DNA from: Nocardia sp. MH4
GTDB taxonomy: Bacteria; Actinomycetota; Actinomycetes; Mycobacteriales; Mycobacteriaceae
Direction of reading: 5' to 3'
DNA length: 64,000 bases
Assembly: GCF_019266065.1 (NCBI RefSeq)
Contig: NZ_LPNR01000102.1
Location: 1-64,000 of the forward strand
Positions 27,260 through 35,014 of this stretch are shown piece after piece. A program made the position numbers and the translations under genes. The stretch's first letter is position 1. Each line of letters starts with the position of its first letter. Below the pieces are notes generated by a model that was not told the DNA's origin, made no database searches, and saw only the letters and a program-made list of their open reading frames with translations.

Positions 27260-27818
27260 CGTGTCCTCCTGGATCCGGGTGGGTGACGGTGTTCAGGGAT
27301 TCCCGGACGGTCGCGCGGGCGCGGTGCAGGCGGGATTTCATGGCGGCCGTGCTGAGGCCGAGGGCGTCGGCGACCATCCGCCCGCTGTAGCCCTGGATGT
27401 CGCGCATGATCAGCACTTGGCGCTGATCGGCGGGCAAGGCGGCGACCGCGGCCGCGACCCGGCCCGCTTCCAGGCGCTGTAACACCTCGTCCTCGGCGGA
27501 GGCGACCGCGGCGATCTCCGGCGACACCGGCGTACGGTCCCGCATCCCCTTGCGTGCCCGTCGCAGGCACTCGTTGCGCACGATGCGGAACATCCACGAC
27601 GCGAGCGCCCCGGAGGCCCGCAGCATCCCGATCTTGCGATACAGGATGATCAGCGCCTCCTGCGCCGCGTCCTCCGCGTCCTCCGGGGTGGCGCACAGAG
27701 ATCGCGCGAAGCGCTGGATGTTGGGGTGCGAGCCCGACACCAGCGCCGCGATCGAATCGACGTCACCGCCCTGCGCGGCGACGATCAGCTGATGGCCGGG
27801 CCAGCTCGCCTCAGCCAC
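27240..27818 (-). CDS. ECF sigma factor
   Basis: A 192-residue ECF sigma factor. Region 2 spans about residues 28-95 (FARSLCATPEDAEDAAQEAL, then the promoter-melting segment SWMFRIVRNECLRRARKG). Region 4 spans about 125-180 (LPADQRQVLIMRDIQGYSGR, then ALGLSTAAMKSRLHRARATV). No standard anti-sigma gene (zinc-binding HxxxCxxC type) is adjacent; the partner gene downstream is a cysteine-bearing membrane protein. The GTG start overlaps the stop of a 29-residue membrane peptide (GTGGCTGA), so all three genes form a translationally coupled operon. Confidence 0.9.
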   Translation of the reverse strand: MAEASWPGHQLIVAAQGGDVDSIAALVSGSHPNIQRFARSLCATPEDAEDAAQEALIILYRKIGMLRASGALASWMFRIVRNECLRRARKGMRDRTPVSPEIAAVASAEDEVLQRLEAGRVAAAVAALPADQRQVLIMRDIQGYSGRMVADALGLSTAAMKSRLHRARATVRESLNTVTHPDPGGHDDRNET

Positions 27819-27900
27819 GCCCGGCTCGTTTGCGCCGCACGACGACCATGCATGTGCACAGCGCCACCAAGCCGATGACGATACCGATTCCGATGAGCAC
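27811..27900 (-). CDS. 29-residue membrane microprotein leading the ECF operon
   Basis: A short gene reading MLIGIGIVIGLVALCTCMVV then VRRKRAGRG: a single transmembrane helix with a CTC pair and a positively charged C-terminal tail, so the tail should be cytoplasmic. It has a near-perfect SD (GGAGGTAGTC before the GTG) and overlaps the sigma gene start by 8 bases. The SD, overlap and membrane-peptide composition make a real gene likely. It could be an anchor or sensor for the sigma factor, or simply a coupling leader. Confidence 0.65.
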   Translation of the reverse strand: MLIGIGIVIGLVALCTCMVVVRRKRAGRG

Positions 27901-27916
27901 GACTACCTCCGTTTCC

Positions 27917-27937
27917 GTCCCGACAGTGTGTCGGGAC
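27917..27937. promoter_or_regulatory. 21-base perfect palindrome upstream of the ECF operon
   Basis: Arms GTCCCGACA and TGTCGGGAC surround GTG, 16 bases before the microprotein start. On the minus strand a TATCCAT-like -10 element lies just upstream of it, so it would overlap the transcription start: a classical operator position. A leader hairpin is the alternative. Confidence 0.6.
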
Positions 27938-27969
27938 ATGGATAAGAGGCGCACACCGCGCAAAAGGAT

Positions 27970-28770
27970 TCAGAATCCCGCTCGCGGAGGCCGACGGGCG
28001 GTGACCAGCCACGCGCGCGAGTCGAAGTACACGCCGTCCCCGGAGTGATGCGCGTCGAGCAGTGCCCGCAGCCGCTCCTGCGCCGCCTCGGCGCCCTCGA
28101 CCCCCAGCCCGGCGATGATGTCGCGGAACTCCACCAGCCGCAGCACATTGTCGAAGGCGGCCGCGCTGTCCCGGCCGTAGTAGACGGGCTCGTGGACCTC
28201 GGCGAACGCGATATCGGTGAATCCGGCCGCAGCCAGGACGGCTTCGGTGACGGCCGGATCGGCGAGTGCGAACGCGCCGGGCCCGTCGCCGGCGATCGCC
28301 GCCTCGGTGGTGAGGGTCTCGCGGATCACCGACGTCCACTCGTTGCGGTCGCGTCCCTGCCACACCAGCAGCACGAGCCGTCCCGAGGGACGCAGCGCGC
28401 GACCGATATTGGTGAACGCGGCCACCGGGTCGGCGAAGAACATCGTGCCGAACCTGCTGATGCACACGTCGAAATGCCCCGGCGGGAAGGGATGTGTCTG
28501 GGCGTCCGCCAGCTGGTAGCTCACATTGGCGAGGTCGACGCTGAGCCGACGAGCGTGTTCGAGCATCCGCTCCGAGACGTCGACGCCGACCACCGTCCCC
28601 TCGGCGGCGGCGCGTGCCGCTTCCCGCGTGGTCTGCCCCGCACCGCACCCGATATCGAGCACCCGGTCGTGCACCCGCACCCGGGCGGCGGCCCGGAAGT
28701 GGGCGTTGTGCAGACGCAATTCCGCGTCGTAGTCGAATACCTCGGCAGGCTTGTCCTCTGGTGCTGTCAC
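27970..28770 (-). CDS. class I SAM-dependent methyltransferase
   Basis: A 266-residue Rossmann methyltransferase. Motif I is VLDIGCGAGQTTREAAR, motif II VGVDVSERMLEHAR, then the ADAQTHPFPPGHFDVCISRF segment and RALRPSGRLVLLVWQG, as in UbiE/Coq5- or menaquinone-like small-molecule methyltransferases. The substrate cannot be inferred. GTG start (MTAPEDKPAEVFDYDAELR) has a clear GGAGGGG SD; upstream open frame is unsupported. The gene stands alone, divided from the ECF operon by about 30 bases downstream. Confidence 0.88.
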   Translation of the reverse strand: MTAPEDKPAEVFDYDAELRLHNAHFRAAARVRVHDRVLDIGCGAGQTTREAARAAAEGTVVGVDVSERMLEHARRLSVDLANVSYQLADAQTHPFPPGHFDVCISRFGTMFFADPVAAFTNIGRALRPSGRLVLLVWQGRDRNEWTSVIRETLTTEAAIAGDGPGAFALADPAVTEAVLAAAGFTDIAFAEVHEPVYYGRDSAAAFDNVLRLVEFRDIIAGLGVEGAEAAQERLRALLDAHHSGDGVYFDSRAWLVTARRPPRAGF

Positions 28771-28988
28771 CGGATCCCCTCCACACTCGACCGGACCGTC
28801 GCGCACCCGGTCCGCCGTCTGCGACGCGACCGGCTGTCGAGTCGCCCCCGCCCCAGCGTAGAGCGTCGGATCGGTCTCGCACGGCAGCGACGTCGAACGG
28901 GCTCGCGTTCCCCGGACGCGAGTCGGTGCGTGATCCGTCGAGATCGGCGACGCGGTGGCCGGGCCTGCCCGGCCACCGCATCCGTTCA

Positions 28989-29564
28989 CTAAGGCGTCGA
29001 GTAGCCGATGAGGGCGCCGATGCCCGCACCGATCGGCACGGTGACCAACGCGCCGACACCACCCAGGAAGAACCCGAGGACCGCACCGATGCCCGCGCCG
29101 ATCAGGGCGCCGATGCCGGCGTTGTGCTGCTTGCGGGCGAGGGTGTCACTTGCCTCGTCGACGAAGGACGCCAGGTTGTCGGTGACGAAAGCCGGTGCGG
29201 CGACCGGCCGTAACGTGACCGACTGCCCGTCGGCGGCGATGCCCGCGGCCAGGTCGACCTCGCCGGCGCCGGTGACGAGGCGAGTCGGCACGGCGGCGAC
29301 CACCCGGCCCGCCCGATCGGTGAGCGTGACCGCGCCCCCGGCGAGCTGGAACCTGCCGTCGGCGACGGTGGCGGTGAGTCCGGAGCCGTCGGCGAGCGGA
29401 CTCGCCGTGAACGCCACTCCCCCTTCGACGCCCTGGACGGTCGGAACGGCTGCTGCTGGTCCGGCGTGCGCGGTGGTGGCCGCGAGGCCGAGAGCCCCTA
29501 CCGCGAGAACGGCGACCGTGCCGAATCGTCGTGCGCTGGAACTCGTTCGAGACGAGAAAAACAT
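28989..29564 (-). CDS. secreted glycine-zipper protein of unknown function
   Basis: A 191-residue exported protein. The signal peptide RRFGTVAVLAVGALGLAATTAHA is probably cut after AHA. A beta-rich domain (about 45-140; VEGGVAFTASPLADGSGLTA, RFQLAGGAVTLTDRAGRVVA) is followed by a C-terminal glycine-zipper pair (GIGALIGAGIGAVLGFFLGG, VPIGAGIGALIGYSTP) likely to insert in a membrane or self-assemble. Similar secreted proteins are common in Nocardia and Rhodococcus (from memory); function unknown. ATG at 29564 with GGAGGGG. The open frame continues upstream into a flavoprotein remnant without a stop. Confidence 0.8.
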   Translation of the reverse strand: MFFSSRTSSSARRFGTVAVLAVGALGLAATTAHAGPAAAVPTVQGVEGGVAFTASPLADGSGLTATVADGRFQLAGGAVTLTDRAGRVVAAVPTRLVTGAGEVDLAAGIAADGQSVTLRPVAAPAFVTDNLASFVDEASDTLARKQHNAGIGALIGAGIGAVLGFFLGGVGALVTVPIGAGIGALIGYSTP

Positions 29565-29699
29565 CTTGCCCCTCCAGTCTGCCCGCCCAGATCGGCGGAA
29601 CATCCTCTGCTGGACCGGATCTCGATCCGCCGACATTTTCGCATCGTTAACGATCAAGTGGAACCCCACCTGCGGTGATACCGGAAAAACATCACCGGA

Positions 29700-29888
29700 T
29701 CGGCCCGAATTCAGGTGAGGTTGTGTTCGTAGGCGAATGCGGCGGCGGCGGTCCGCGAAGTCGTCGCCGATGCGGTCGCCGCGATCGACGATGAGGAACG
29801 GCTGTCGCGCCCTCCGCAGCGCGCTACCAGTCGCCAACCCGGCTTGACCTGCGCCGATGATGAGGGTGTCGATGTATTGGATGGTCAT
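29700..29888 (-). pseudogene. 5' remnant of a flavin monooxygenase
   Basis: The first 50-60 codons of an FAD-dependent oxidoreductase: MTIQYIDTLIIGAGQAGLAT with the GxGxxG dinucleotide loop, then RRARQPFLIVDRGDRIGDDF. After this, where homologues have the substrate loop, the sequence turns into Arg-rich nonsense. It has an intact ATG and SD (AAAGGA), so expression signals survive but about 300 codons are missing. The frame then runs without a stop into the secreted protein gene. Probably a deletion remnant. Confidence 0.7.
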
Positions 29889-30070
29889 GATGGTGTCCTT
29901 TCGTCCTGGATTCCGACGCTAGGGAGCCACCCGCCGCCGCCGCATCGGCCGGATCACCCATTCGCCGGATGCTCGGTCTGGGTCGTTTCACGCACACGCT
30001 TTCCGCCGCGCGCCGCAGGCCCGCCTACAGTCGTGGACGGCACCCACCGCGCGGAAGGACTGGTCGAGAG

Positions 30071-31024
30071 ATGGCTGTGTGGCGGCGTTCCGGCGCTCGG
30101 GAACGCCGACGGGAACTGATGCGCGACGCGTTGGACGGTCTGTCCGTCGGCGACGCGCTGGGCGCGCAGTTCTTTCTCATGGGTCAGTCGATTCCGGAGC
30201 TGCGGGCGGGACGGCCGCCGGCGGGACCGTGGGTCTGGACCGACGACACCGAGATGGCGGCCTGCCTGGTGGCCGAGCTGCACGTGCGCGACGAGGTCGA
30301 CCAGGATCGGCTGGCCGCGGTCTTCGCGCGGCGCTGTGATCCAGCGCGCGACTACGGCCACGCGACGGTGACGACGCTGCGGCGTATCCGCGAGGGCGCG
30401 CATTGGCGGGCGGCGGCCGGCGCCTCGTTCGGCGGGCAGGGATCGTGCGGCAACGGCGCGGCGATGCGGGTCGCGCCGCTGGGCGCGTTCTACGCGCAGG
30501 AGCCGGAACGGATTGTCGCCGAGGCGATTCGGTCGGCGCAGGTGACACATCTGCATCCGGAGGGTGTGACCGGCGCGGTGGCGGTGGCAGTGGCGGCGGG
30601 CGAGGCGGCACGAGCACGGTCGACCGGAATGCGGCCCGGCCCAAGGGAATTCCTCGCGACGGTACTCGAGCGCCTCGAACCCGGCGAGACGACCCGGGCG
30701 CTGCACCGAGCCCGTGCGCTGCTCGGTGTTTCCGTCGCGGACGCGGTGCGCGAGCTGGGCAACGGCTCGCGGGTGACAGCGCAGGACACGGTGCCGTTCG
30801 CGCTGTGGGCCGCGGCGACGCATCTGGCGAACTATCCCGCGGCGATCACCGCCTGTATCGAAGCGGACGGCGATCGGGACACCACCGGCGCGATCGTGGG
30901 CGGGATCGTGGCCGCCTACACCGGAATCGGCGACCGACCCGGGGTGATCGGGGTGCCGCCCGCGTGGCGGTCGGCACGGGAACCGTTGCCCGCCTGGCTG
31001 GATCCGCGCGGGCGCGGGCGGTGA
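30071..31024 (+). CDS. ADP-ribosylglycohydrolase family protein
   Basis: A 317-residue DraG-type (dinitrogenase reductase activating glycohydrolase-like) protein that would remove ADP-ribose from a target. Metal-site motifs: GDALGAQF near the N-terminus, WTDDTEMAACLV (paired Asp after Thr) and the C-terminal DGDRDTTGAIVGGIV. The glycine-rich SCGNGAAMRVAPLG loop is the substrate loop. The ATG at 30071 is chosen; the open frame upstream lacks protein-like sequence. No ADP-ribosyltransferase toxin gene is visible nearby, so the target is unknown. Confidence 0.92.
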   Translation: MAVWRRSGARERRRELMRDALDGLSVGDALGAQFFLMGQSIPELRAGRPPAGPWVWTDDTEMAACLVAELHVRDEVDQDRLAAVFARRCDPARDYGHATVTTLRRIREGAHWRAAAGASFGGQGSCGNGAAMRVAPLGAFYAQEPERIVAEAIRSAQVTHLHPEGVTGAVAVAVAAGEAARARSTGMRPGPREFLATVLERLEPGETTRALHRARALLGVSVADAVRELGNGSRVTAQDTVPFALWAAATHLANYPAAITACIEADGDRDTTGAIVGGIVAAYTGIGDRPGVIGVPPAWRSAREPLPAWLDPRGRGR

Positions 31025-31027
31025 GGA

Positions 31028-31369
31028 TCAGACAGGCGTCTTCGCGTCGACCCGGACCAGGTCGTAGCGGCGGCTGGAATGGTCCGCGGGCGGGTCGTCG
31101 ACGGGTGTGACCCGCACGGTCAGCTCGTAGTCGTAGCCGGGCTCGTAGGTGAACCCGGCGATGCCCTCGGAGAACAGCTGCCAGCGCTCGTCGGGCGAAT
31201 ACCGGATCTGCAGACAGCGCATCGGCGCGACGCCGACGCAGTCGACCTGCTCGGGCGCGACGAACATCCGGACGGTCTCGTCCCTCACCGCGGGCTGCTC
31301 TTCGGCGGGACTCCCACAGCCGAGGACACCGACGGCGAGCATCGCGCCGAGCGGGAGGAGTCGTCGCAT
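31028..31369 (-). CDS. DUF4377 lipoprotein
   Basis: A 113-residue lipoprotein. Signal MRRLLPLGAMLAVGVLGC ends in a VLGC lipobox. The mature part matches the DUF4377 pattern: VAPEQVDCVGVAPMRCLQIR (two cysteines likely paired), then WQLFSEGIAGFTYEPGYDYE and LTVRVTPVDDPPADHSSRRY. DUF4377 domains occur in HslJ/META-like surface proteins of unknown function. Converges with the glycohydrolase gene across 3 bases. Confidence 0.85.
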   Translation of the reverse strand: MRRLLPLGAMLAVGVLGCGSPAEEQPAVRDETVRMFVAPEQVDCVGVAPMRCLQIRYSPDERWQLFSEGIAGFTYEPGYDYELTVRVTPVDDPPADHSSRRYDLVRVDAKTPV

Positions 31370-31542
31370 CAGGGTGTCCTTCGGCCGCCGGGATCAGGTG
31401 TCCCGTCAGGGTAGCTGATCGGTAACCATGACTCGGGCGGACGAGCGCGACCGACGGCGAGAAGGCCGAAAATCGGTACGTGCCGCCGACGAATTCCGTT
31501 GGCAGAATGGGTTCCTCATCGAGTAGTACCGGAGGGAAATAC

Positions 31543-32358
31543 ATGACCATCCTGGTAACCGGGGCCACCGCGAACATCGGCCGCAAGGTCGTCGACCACC
31601 TGCTCGCCGCGGGACACACCGATGTCCGAGCGCTCACCACCAACCCGCGCAAGGCCGCGCTGCCCGCCGGCGTGCAGGTGGTCGAGGGCTATCTCCGTCG
31701 ACCCGAAACGCTGCCCGCGGCGTTCGAGGGAGTGCAGCGGATGTACCTGGCGCCCACCCCGGACAATGCCGCCGAGGTCCTGGCCCTGGCCCGCGCGGCG
31801 GGCATCGAGCACGTCGTCGATCTGTCGGGCGAACCGGAGAGTTGGTGGGGCACGGTGTGCACGGCCGTCGAGGACAGCGGCCTGGCCTGGACCCACCTGT
31901 GGCCGGCCGACTTCATGGAGAACACGCTCACGTGGTCGCAGCAGATCCGCGACACCGCCACCATCCGCGAGCCGTACCCCGACGCCGCGACGGCCCCGAT
32001 CGCCATGGACGACATCGCCGCCGTCGCCGCCACCGCCCTGCTCTCCGATTCCCACCGGGGCCGCGCCTACCCCCTGGCGGGCCCCGAGGTCCTCACCCGC
32101 ACCGCCCTCGTCGCCCACCTCGCCGCCGCCCTGGACCGCGACCTCACCTTCCGGCAGTCCACCCGCGAGGAGACCATCACCGCCCTCACCCCCACCATGG
32201 GCGACAACACCATCTGGTACGTCGACAACGTCCTCACCGGCTACACCCCCGACCCCACCACCCTTCCCCTCACCAGCGTCCCCGACATCACCGGCCGGCC
32301 CGCCACCACCTTCGCCCAGTGGGCCACCACCAACGCCCCCCGCTTCCGCACTCCCTGA
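31543..32358 (+). CDS. NAD(P)-binding NmrA/QorB-like oxidoreductase
   Basis: A 271-residue atypical SDR of the NmrA/azoreductase type. The dinucleotide loop is MTILVTGATANIGRKVVDHL. It lacks the usual Tyr-x-x-x-Lys catalytic pair but has DLSGEPESWWG and TWTHLWPADFMENTLTWSQQ, as in NmrA-like quinone reductases or regulators. The C-terminal part (TLPLTSVPDITGRPATTFAQWA) is typical of these proteins. Start ATG has GGAGGG. A single gene between a lipoprotein and a GNAT gene; substrate unknown. Confidence 0.88.
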   Translation: MTILVTGATANIGRKVVDHLLAAGHTDVRALTTNPRKAALPAGVQVVEGYLRRPETLPAAFEGVQRMYLAPTPDNAAEVLALARAAGIEHVVDLSGEPESWWGTVCTAVEDSGLAWTHLWPADFMENTLTWSQQIRDTATIREPYPDAATAPIAMDDIAAVAATALLSDSHRGRAYPLAGPEVLTRTALVAHLAAALDRDLTFRQSTREETITALTPTMGDNTIWYVDNVLTGYTPDPTTLPLTSVPDITGRPATTFAQWATTNAPRFRTP

Positions 32359-32502
32359 CCCAGGTCATCCGGTCCGCGCGCGTCGCTCGCCGAGCCGCCG
32401 ACCGCCATACCGGGACAACCCGGCGACCCATCTCGCCGGCCACATCGTCATAGGTGTCGAATTGCGTTGCGTGAGTCCCGATCCGTGGACGACCATCGGA
32501 GC

Positions 32503-33081
32503 GTGGACACCGAACATCCCCCGGCGCTGCGGACCGGGATCGTGCCGCCCGATCGGGTCGAGGTCGGGGATCTGGTGATGCGGCGGTGGCAGGTCGGGGA
32601 TATGGCCGCCAAGTTCGCGGCGATCAGCGCGTCGTTCGAGCAGTTGCATCACTGGATGGAGTGGGCGGCGCAGCCGCCGGACTTCGAGGAGATGGCCGCG
32701 ACGCACGCGCGGTTGTCGGCCTGGCCGACACCCGACGGCGGGTTCAACTACGGCGTCTTCGATCGCACGGGCACGGTGCTCGGAGTGGTGGGTCTGCACG
32801 ATCGGGTCGGGCCCGCCACGCTGGAGATCGGCTACTGGTGCCACTCCGAGCACGTCGGCCGCGGGGTGATCACCCGCACGGCAGGCGCGCTGACCACCGT
32901 CGCGTTGAGCCTCCCCGGCATCGACCGCGTCGAAATCCATTGCGACGCGGCCAATCTCCGCAGCGCCGCTGTGGCCCGCCGCCTCGGCTACCGACTCGAG
33001 AGCACCGGCCCACGCGCCGTGTGCACGCCCGGCGAATCGGGTCGCGGGATGCGCTGGGTCATGGACCGCGCCACACCGTAG
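32503..33081 (+). CDS. GNAT family N-acetyltransferase
   Basis: A 192-residue acetyltransferase of the RimJ/RimL-like GNAT branch. It shows LVMRRWQVGDMAAKFAAISA at the N-terminus, the core GTVLGVVGLHDRVGPATLEI, the acetyl-CoA loop GYWCHSEHVGRGVITRTAGA and the closing IHCDAANLRSAAVARRLGYR. The usual target is an N-terminal amine of a ribosomal protein or a small molecule. GTG start at 32503. Its stop lies inside a hairpin shared with the converging lipoprotein gene. Confidence 0.9.
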   Translation: MDTEHPPALRTGIVPPDRVEVGDLVMRRWQVGDMAAKFAAISASFEQLHHWMEWAAQPPDFEEMAATHARLSAWPTPDGGFNYGVFDRTGTVLGVVGLHDRVGPATLEIGYWCHSEHVGRGVITRTAGALTTVALSLPGIDRVEIHCDAANLRSAAVARRLGYRLESTGPRAVCTPGESGRGMRWVMDRATP

Positions 33082-33097
33082 CGCCCGCGGTGTGGCG
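33069..33097. terminator. hairpin terminator after the GNAT gene
   Basis: CGCCACACCG and CGGTGTGGCG form a perfect 10-base stem with a 9-base loop. The 5' arm includes the end of the GNAT coding region. It lies just before the converging lipoprotein stop at 33106. Confidence 0.7.
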
Positions 33098-33105
33098 TGG
33101 GCGGA

Positions 33106-33474
33106 TCAGGCGCGCCCGAGCCACTCCTTCACCAGCTTGGCACCGTCCGTCTTGCACATGGCCTGCACGATCTTGTAGTTGCTCGGATTCACGAGCGTCT
33201 TGTACCCGAGCTGGTCCGCCAGCGCGGGCAGCGTCGATTTCTGGGTCGGATCGTCGAGCGCCAGGAACTGCGCGCAGGTCATCGTCGTCAGATCTCCGGC
33301 GGGCACCGGCGCGCCGGACGTGCTCGCCTTGGTCGAGGGTGCCGCGGTCGACGCCGCCGCGCTCGACGATGCCGGTGTCGCCGTCCCCGCCGTATTCCCC
33401 GAACATCCCGTCAGCGCCAGCACGGCACCGACAACCACGATCGCCCACCCGAATGTCCCGCCCCCACGTGTCAT
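33106..33474 (-). CDS. small lipoprotein with HdeA-like domain
   Basis: A 122-residue lipoprotein with signal FGWAIVVVGAVLALTGC and an LTGC lipobox. A Ser/Thr/Ala linker (about 30-55) leads to a short helical domain: TCAQFLALDDPTQKSTLPAL, then QAMCKTDGAKLVKEWLG. The TCAQFLALDD opening and a second Cys about 45 residues later resemble HdeA-type acid-stress chaperone domains stabilised by one disulfide. This is a resemblance, not a firm family call. Confidence 0.75.
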   Translation of the reverse strand: MTRGGGTFGWAIVVVGAVLALTGCSGNTAGTATPASSSAAASTAAPSTKASTSGAPVPAGDLTTMTCAQFLALDDPTQKSTLPALADQLGYKTLVNPSNYKIVQAMCKTDGAKLVKEWLGRA

Positions 33475-33519
33475 ACCGACGAAGGTAGCAGCGTCGAGGT
33501 CCGCGCGAGGATCGAGTGC

Positions 33520-34059
33520 TCAGCCCACGTCGCGGCGCAGCCAGGTGACTTCGGCGCCGACGCAATCGGTGCCCTGCCGGAACGCCTCGAGGTCCTCGTC
33601 CCACGCGGTGCCCAGGGCGCGGTCGATCTCGGCGGACAGGTCGTAGGTGCTGCCGTGGCCGCCGAGTTCTCGCGCGGCCTGGAGTAAGGCACGTAATCGC
33701 ATCTCGCCGAGCATCACATCGCCGTTGGCGCCGGTGGAGCCGTGCCACAGGCCCAGCGCGGGGACGAAGCTGTAGCGTTCGCCGTCGACGCCTTCGCTGG
33801 GGTCCTCGGTCACCTCGAAGCGCAGAACCGGCCAGGCGCGCAATGATTGGGCAATCCGCGATGCCGTGCCGACGGGACCGATCCAATCGCTGCTGGCGCG
33901 CAGTTGTCCGTCGGCCGGTTGCGCGGTCCAGCGCAATTTCGCGGGCGAGGAGAGCGCGGTGGACAGTGCCCATTCGACGTGCGGGCACAACGCGGCGGGC
34001 GATGAGTGGATGTAGACCACACCCGCCGTCGCATCAGCGAACTGACTCGATGCGCGCAC
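33520..34059 (-). CDS. DUF3145 family protein
   Basis: A 179-residue cytoplasmic protein of the DUF3145 family, conserved in actinobacteria. Signature stretches: SSQFADATAGVVYIHSSPAA, CPHVEWALSTALSSPAKLRW, VLRFEVTEDPSEGVDGERYS and GLWHGSTGANGDVMLGEMRL. No catalytic motif or function is known. GTG start with GGAGGTG about nine bases upstream. In some actinobacteria this gene is found close to the FAS-II operon; here it lies 11 kb away. Confidence 0.9.
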   Translation of the reverse strand: MRASSQFADATAGVVYIHSSPAALCPHVEWALSTALSSPAKLRWTAQPADGQLRASSDWIGPVGTASRIAQSLRAWPVLRFEVTEDPSEGVDGERYSFVPALGLWHGSTGANGDVMLGEMRLRALLQAARELGGHGSTYDLSAEIDRALGTAWDEDLEAFRQGTDCVGAEVTWLRRDVG

Positions 34060-34160
34060 TGCACAACACCTCCAGCCTCGACAAGGAGCGTCTTCCCCAA
34101 CGACCCGTCGGACTGGCGTGGCCCGAGTGTACTGAAGTGTTCGGTGTTACGGGTGTTACT

Positions 34161-34976
34161 TCACAGCGTGTTGTGTGTCTCTGCGATCACGGAATCGCTG
34201 AATTTCGGCCACGCCGCTCGAGCCCAGTCGCCGAAATTCTCGTCGCTCAGGGCGATCGTCGCCACCCCTATTTCCGGGTCCACCCACAGGAAGGTGCCGG
34301 ACTGCCCGAAGTGTCCGTAGGTCCGCCCGGAATTGACGGATCCGGTCCAGTGCGGGGATTTCCCGTCGCGGATTTCGAATCCCAATCCCCAGTCGTTGGG
34401 TCGCTGGGAGCCGAATCCGGGCAGCACTCCGTCCCGGCCCGGGAATTGCACCGAGGTCGCGTCGGCGAGAGTTTGCTCCGATATCAATTGAGGTGTCAGC
34501 AACTCGGCGGCGAATCGAACCAGGTCGTCCACGGAGGCCTGCGCCGCGTGCCCGGCGGAACCGTGGAGAACGGCGGTGCGCATTCCGAGCGGTTCGAAGA
34601 CCGCCTCGTGCAGATACTGCGGGAAAGCGATGCCGGTGCTCTCGGTGAGGAAGTCGGCGAGCAGTTCGAAGCCCGCGCTGGAGTAGATGCGCCGGGCGCC
34701 GGGCGCGGCGATGACCTCGGGGGTGGCGAAGGCGACACCGGAGGTGTGGGCGAGCAGATGACGCACGGTCGATCCGGGCGGCCCGGCGGGCTGATCGAGT
34801 TCGACCGCGCCTTCCTCGAGCGCGACGAGCGTGGCGTAGGCGACCAGGGGCTTGGTGACCGAGGCGAGCCGGAACACCCGCGCGGTGTCGCCGGTGGTCG
34901 ACACGCCGCTCGCGGTGAGGACCGCGGCGGCGGCGTTGGCGACCGGCCAGTGCTGGATCTGCTCGAACGAACGCAT
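34161..34976 (-). CDS. serine hydrolase, beta-lactamase/DD-peptidase fold
   Basis: A 271-residue class C beta-lactamase-like hydrolase. The SxxK motif is in LASVTKPLVAYA, the second motif YSS in RRIYSSAGFELLADFL, and the third-motif region HFGQSGTFLWVDP. No signal peptide is apparent, so it is likely a cytoplasmic esterase or peptidase, not a secreted beta-lactamase. It is divergent from a second serine hydrolase 38 bases away, sharing a promoter region. Confidence 0.88.
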   Translation of the reverse strand: MRSFEQIQHWPVANAAAAVLTASGVSTTGDTARVFRLASVTKPLVAYATLVALEEGAVELDQPAGPPGSTVRHLLAHTSGVAFATPEVIAAPGARRIYSSAGFELLADFLTESTGIAFPQYLHEAVFEPLGMRTAVLHGSAGHAAQASVDDLVRFAAELLTPQLISEQTLADATSVQFPGRDGVLPGFGSQRPNDWGLGFEIRDGKSPHWTGSVNSGRTYGHFGQSGTFLWVDPEIGVATIALSDENFGDWARAAWPKFSDSVIAETHNTL

Positions 34977-35014
34977 ATCGGCAGCGTACGAGACGCCGCT
35001 ACGATCGAGTCACC

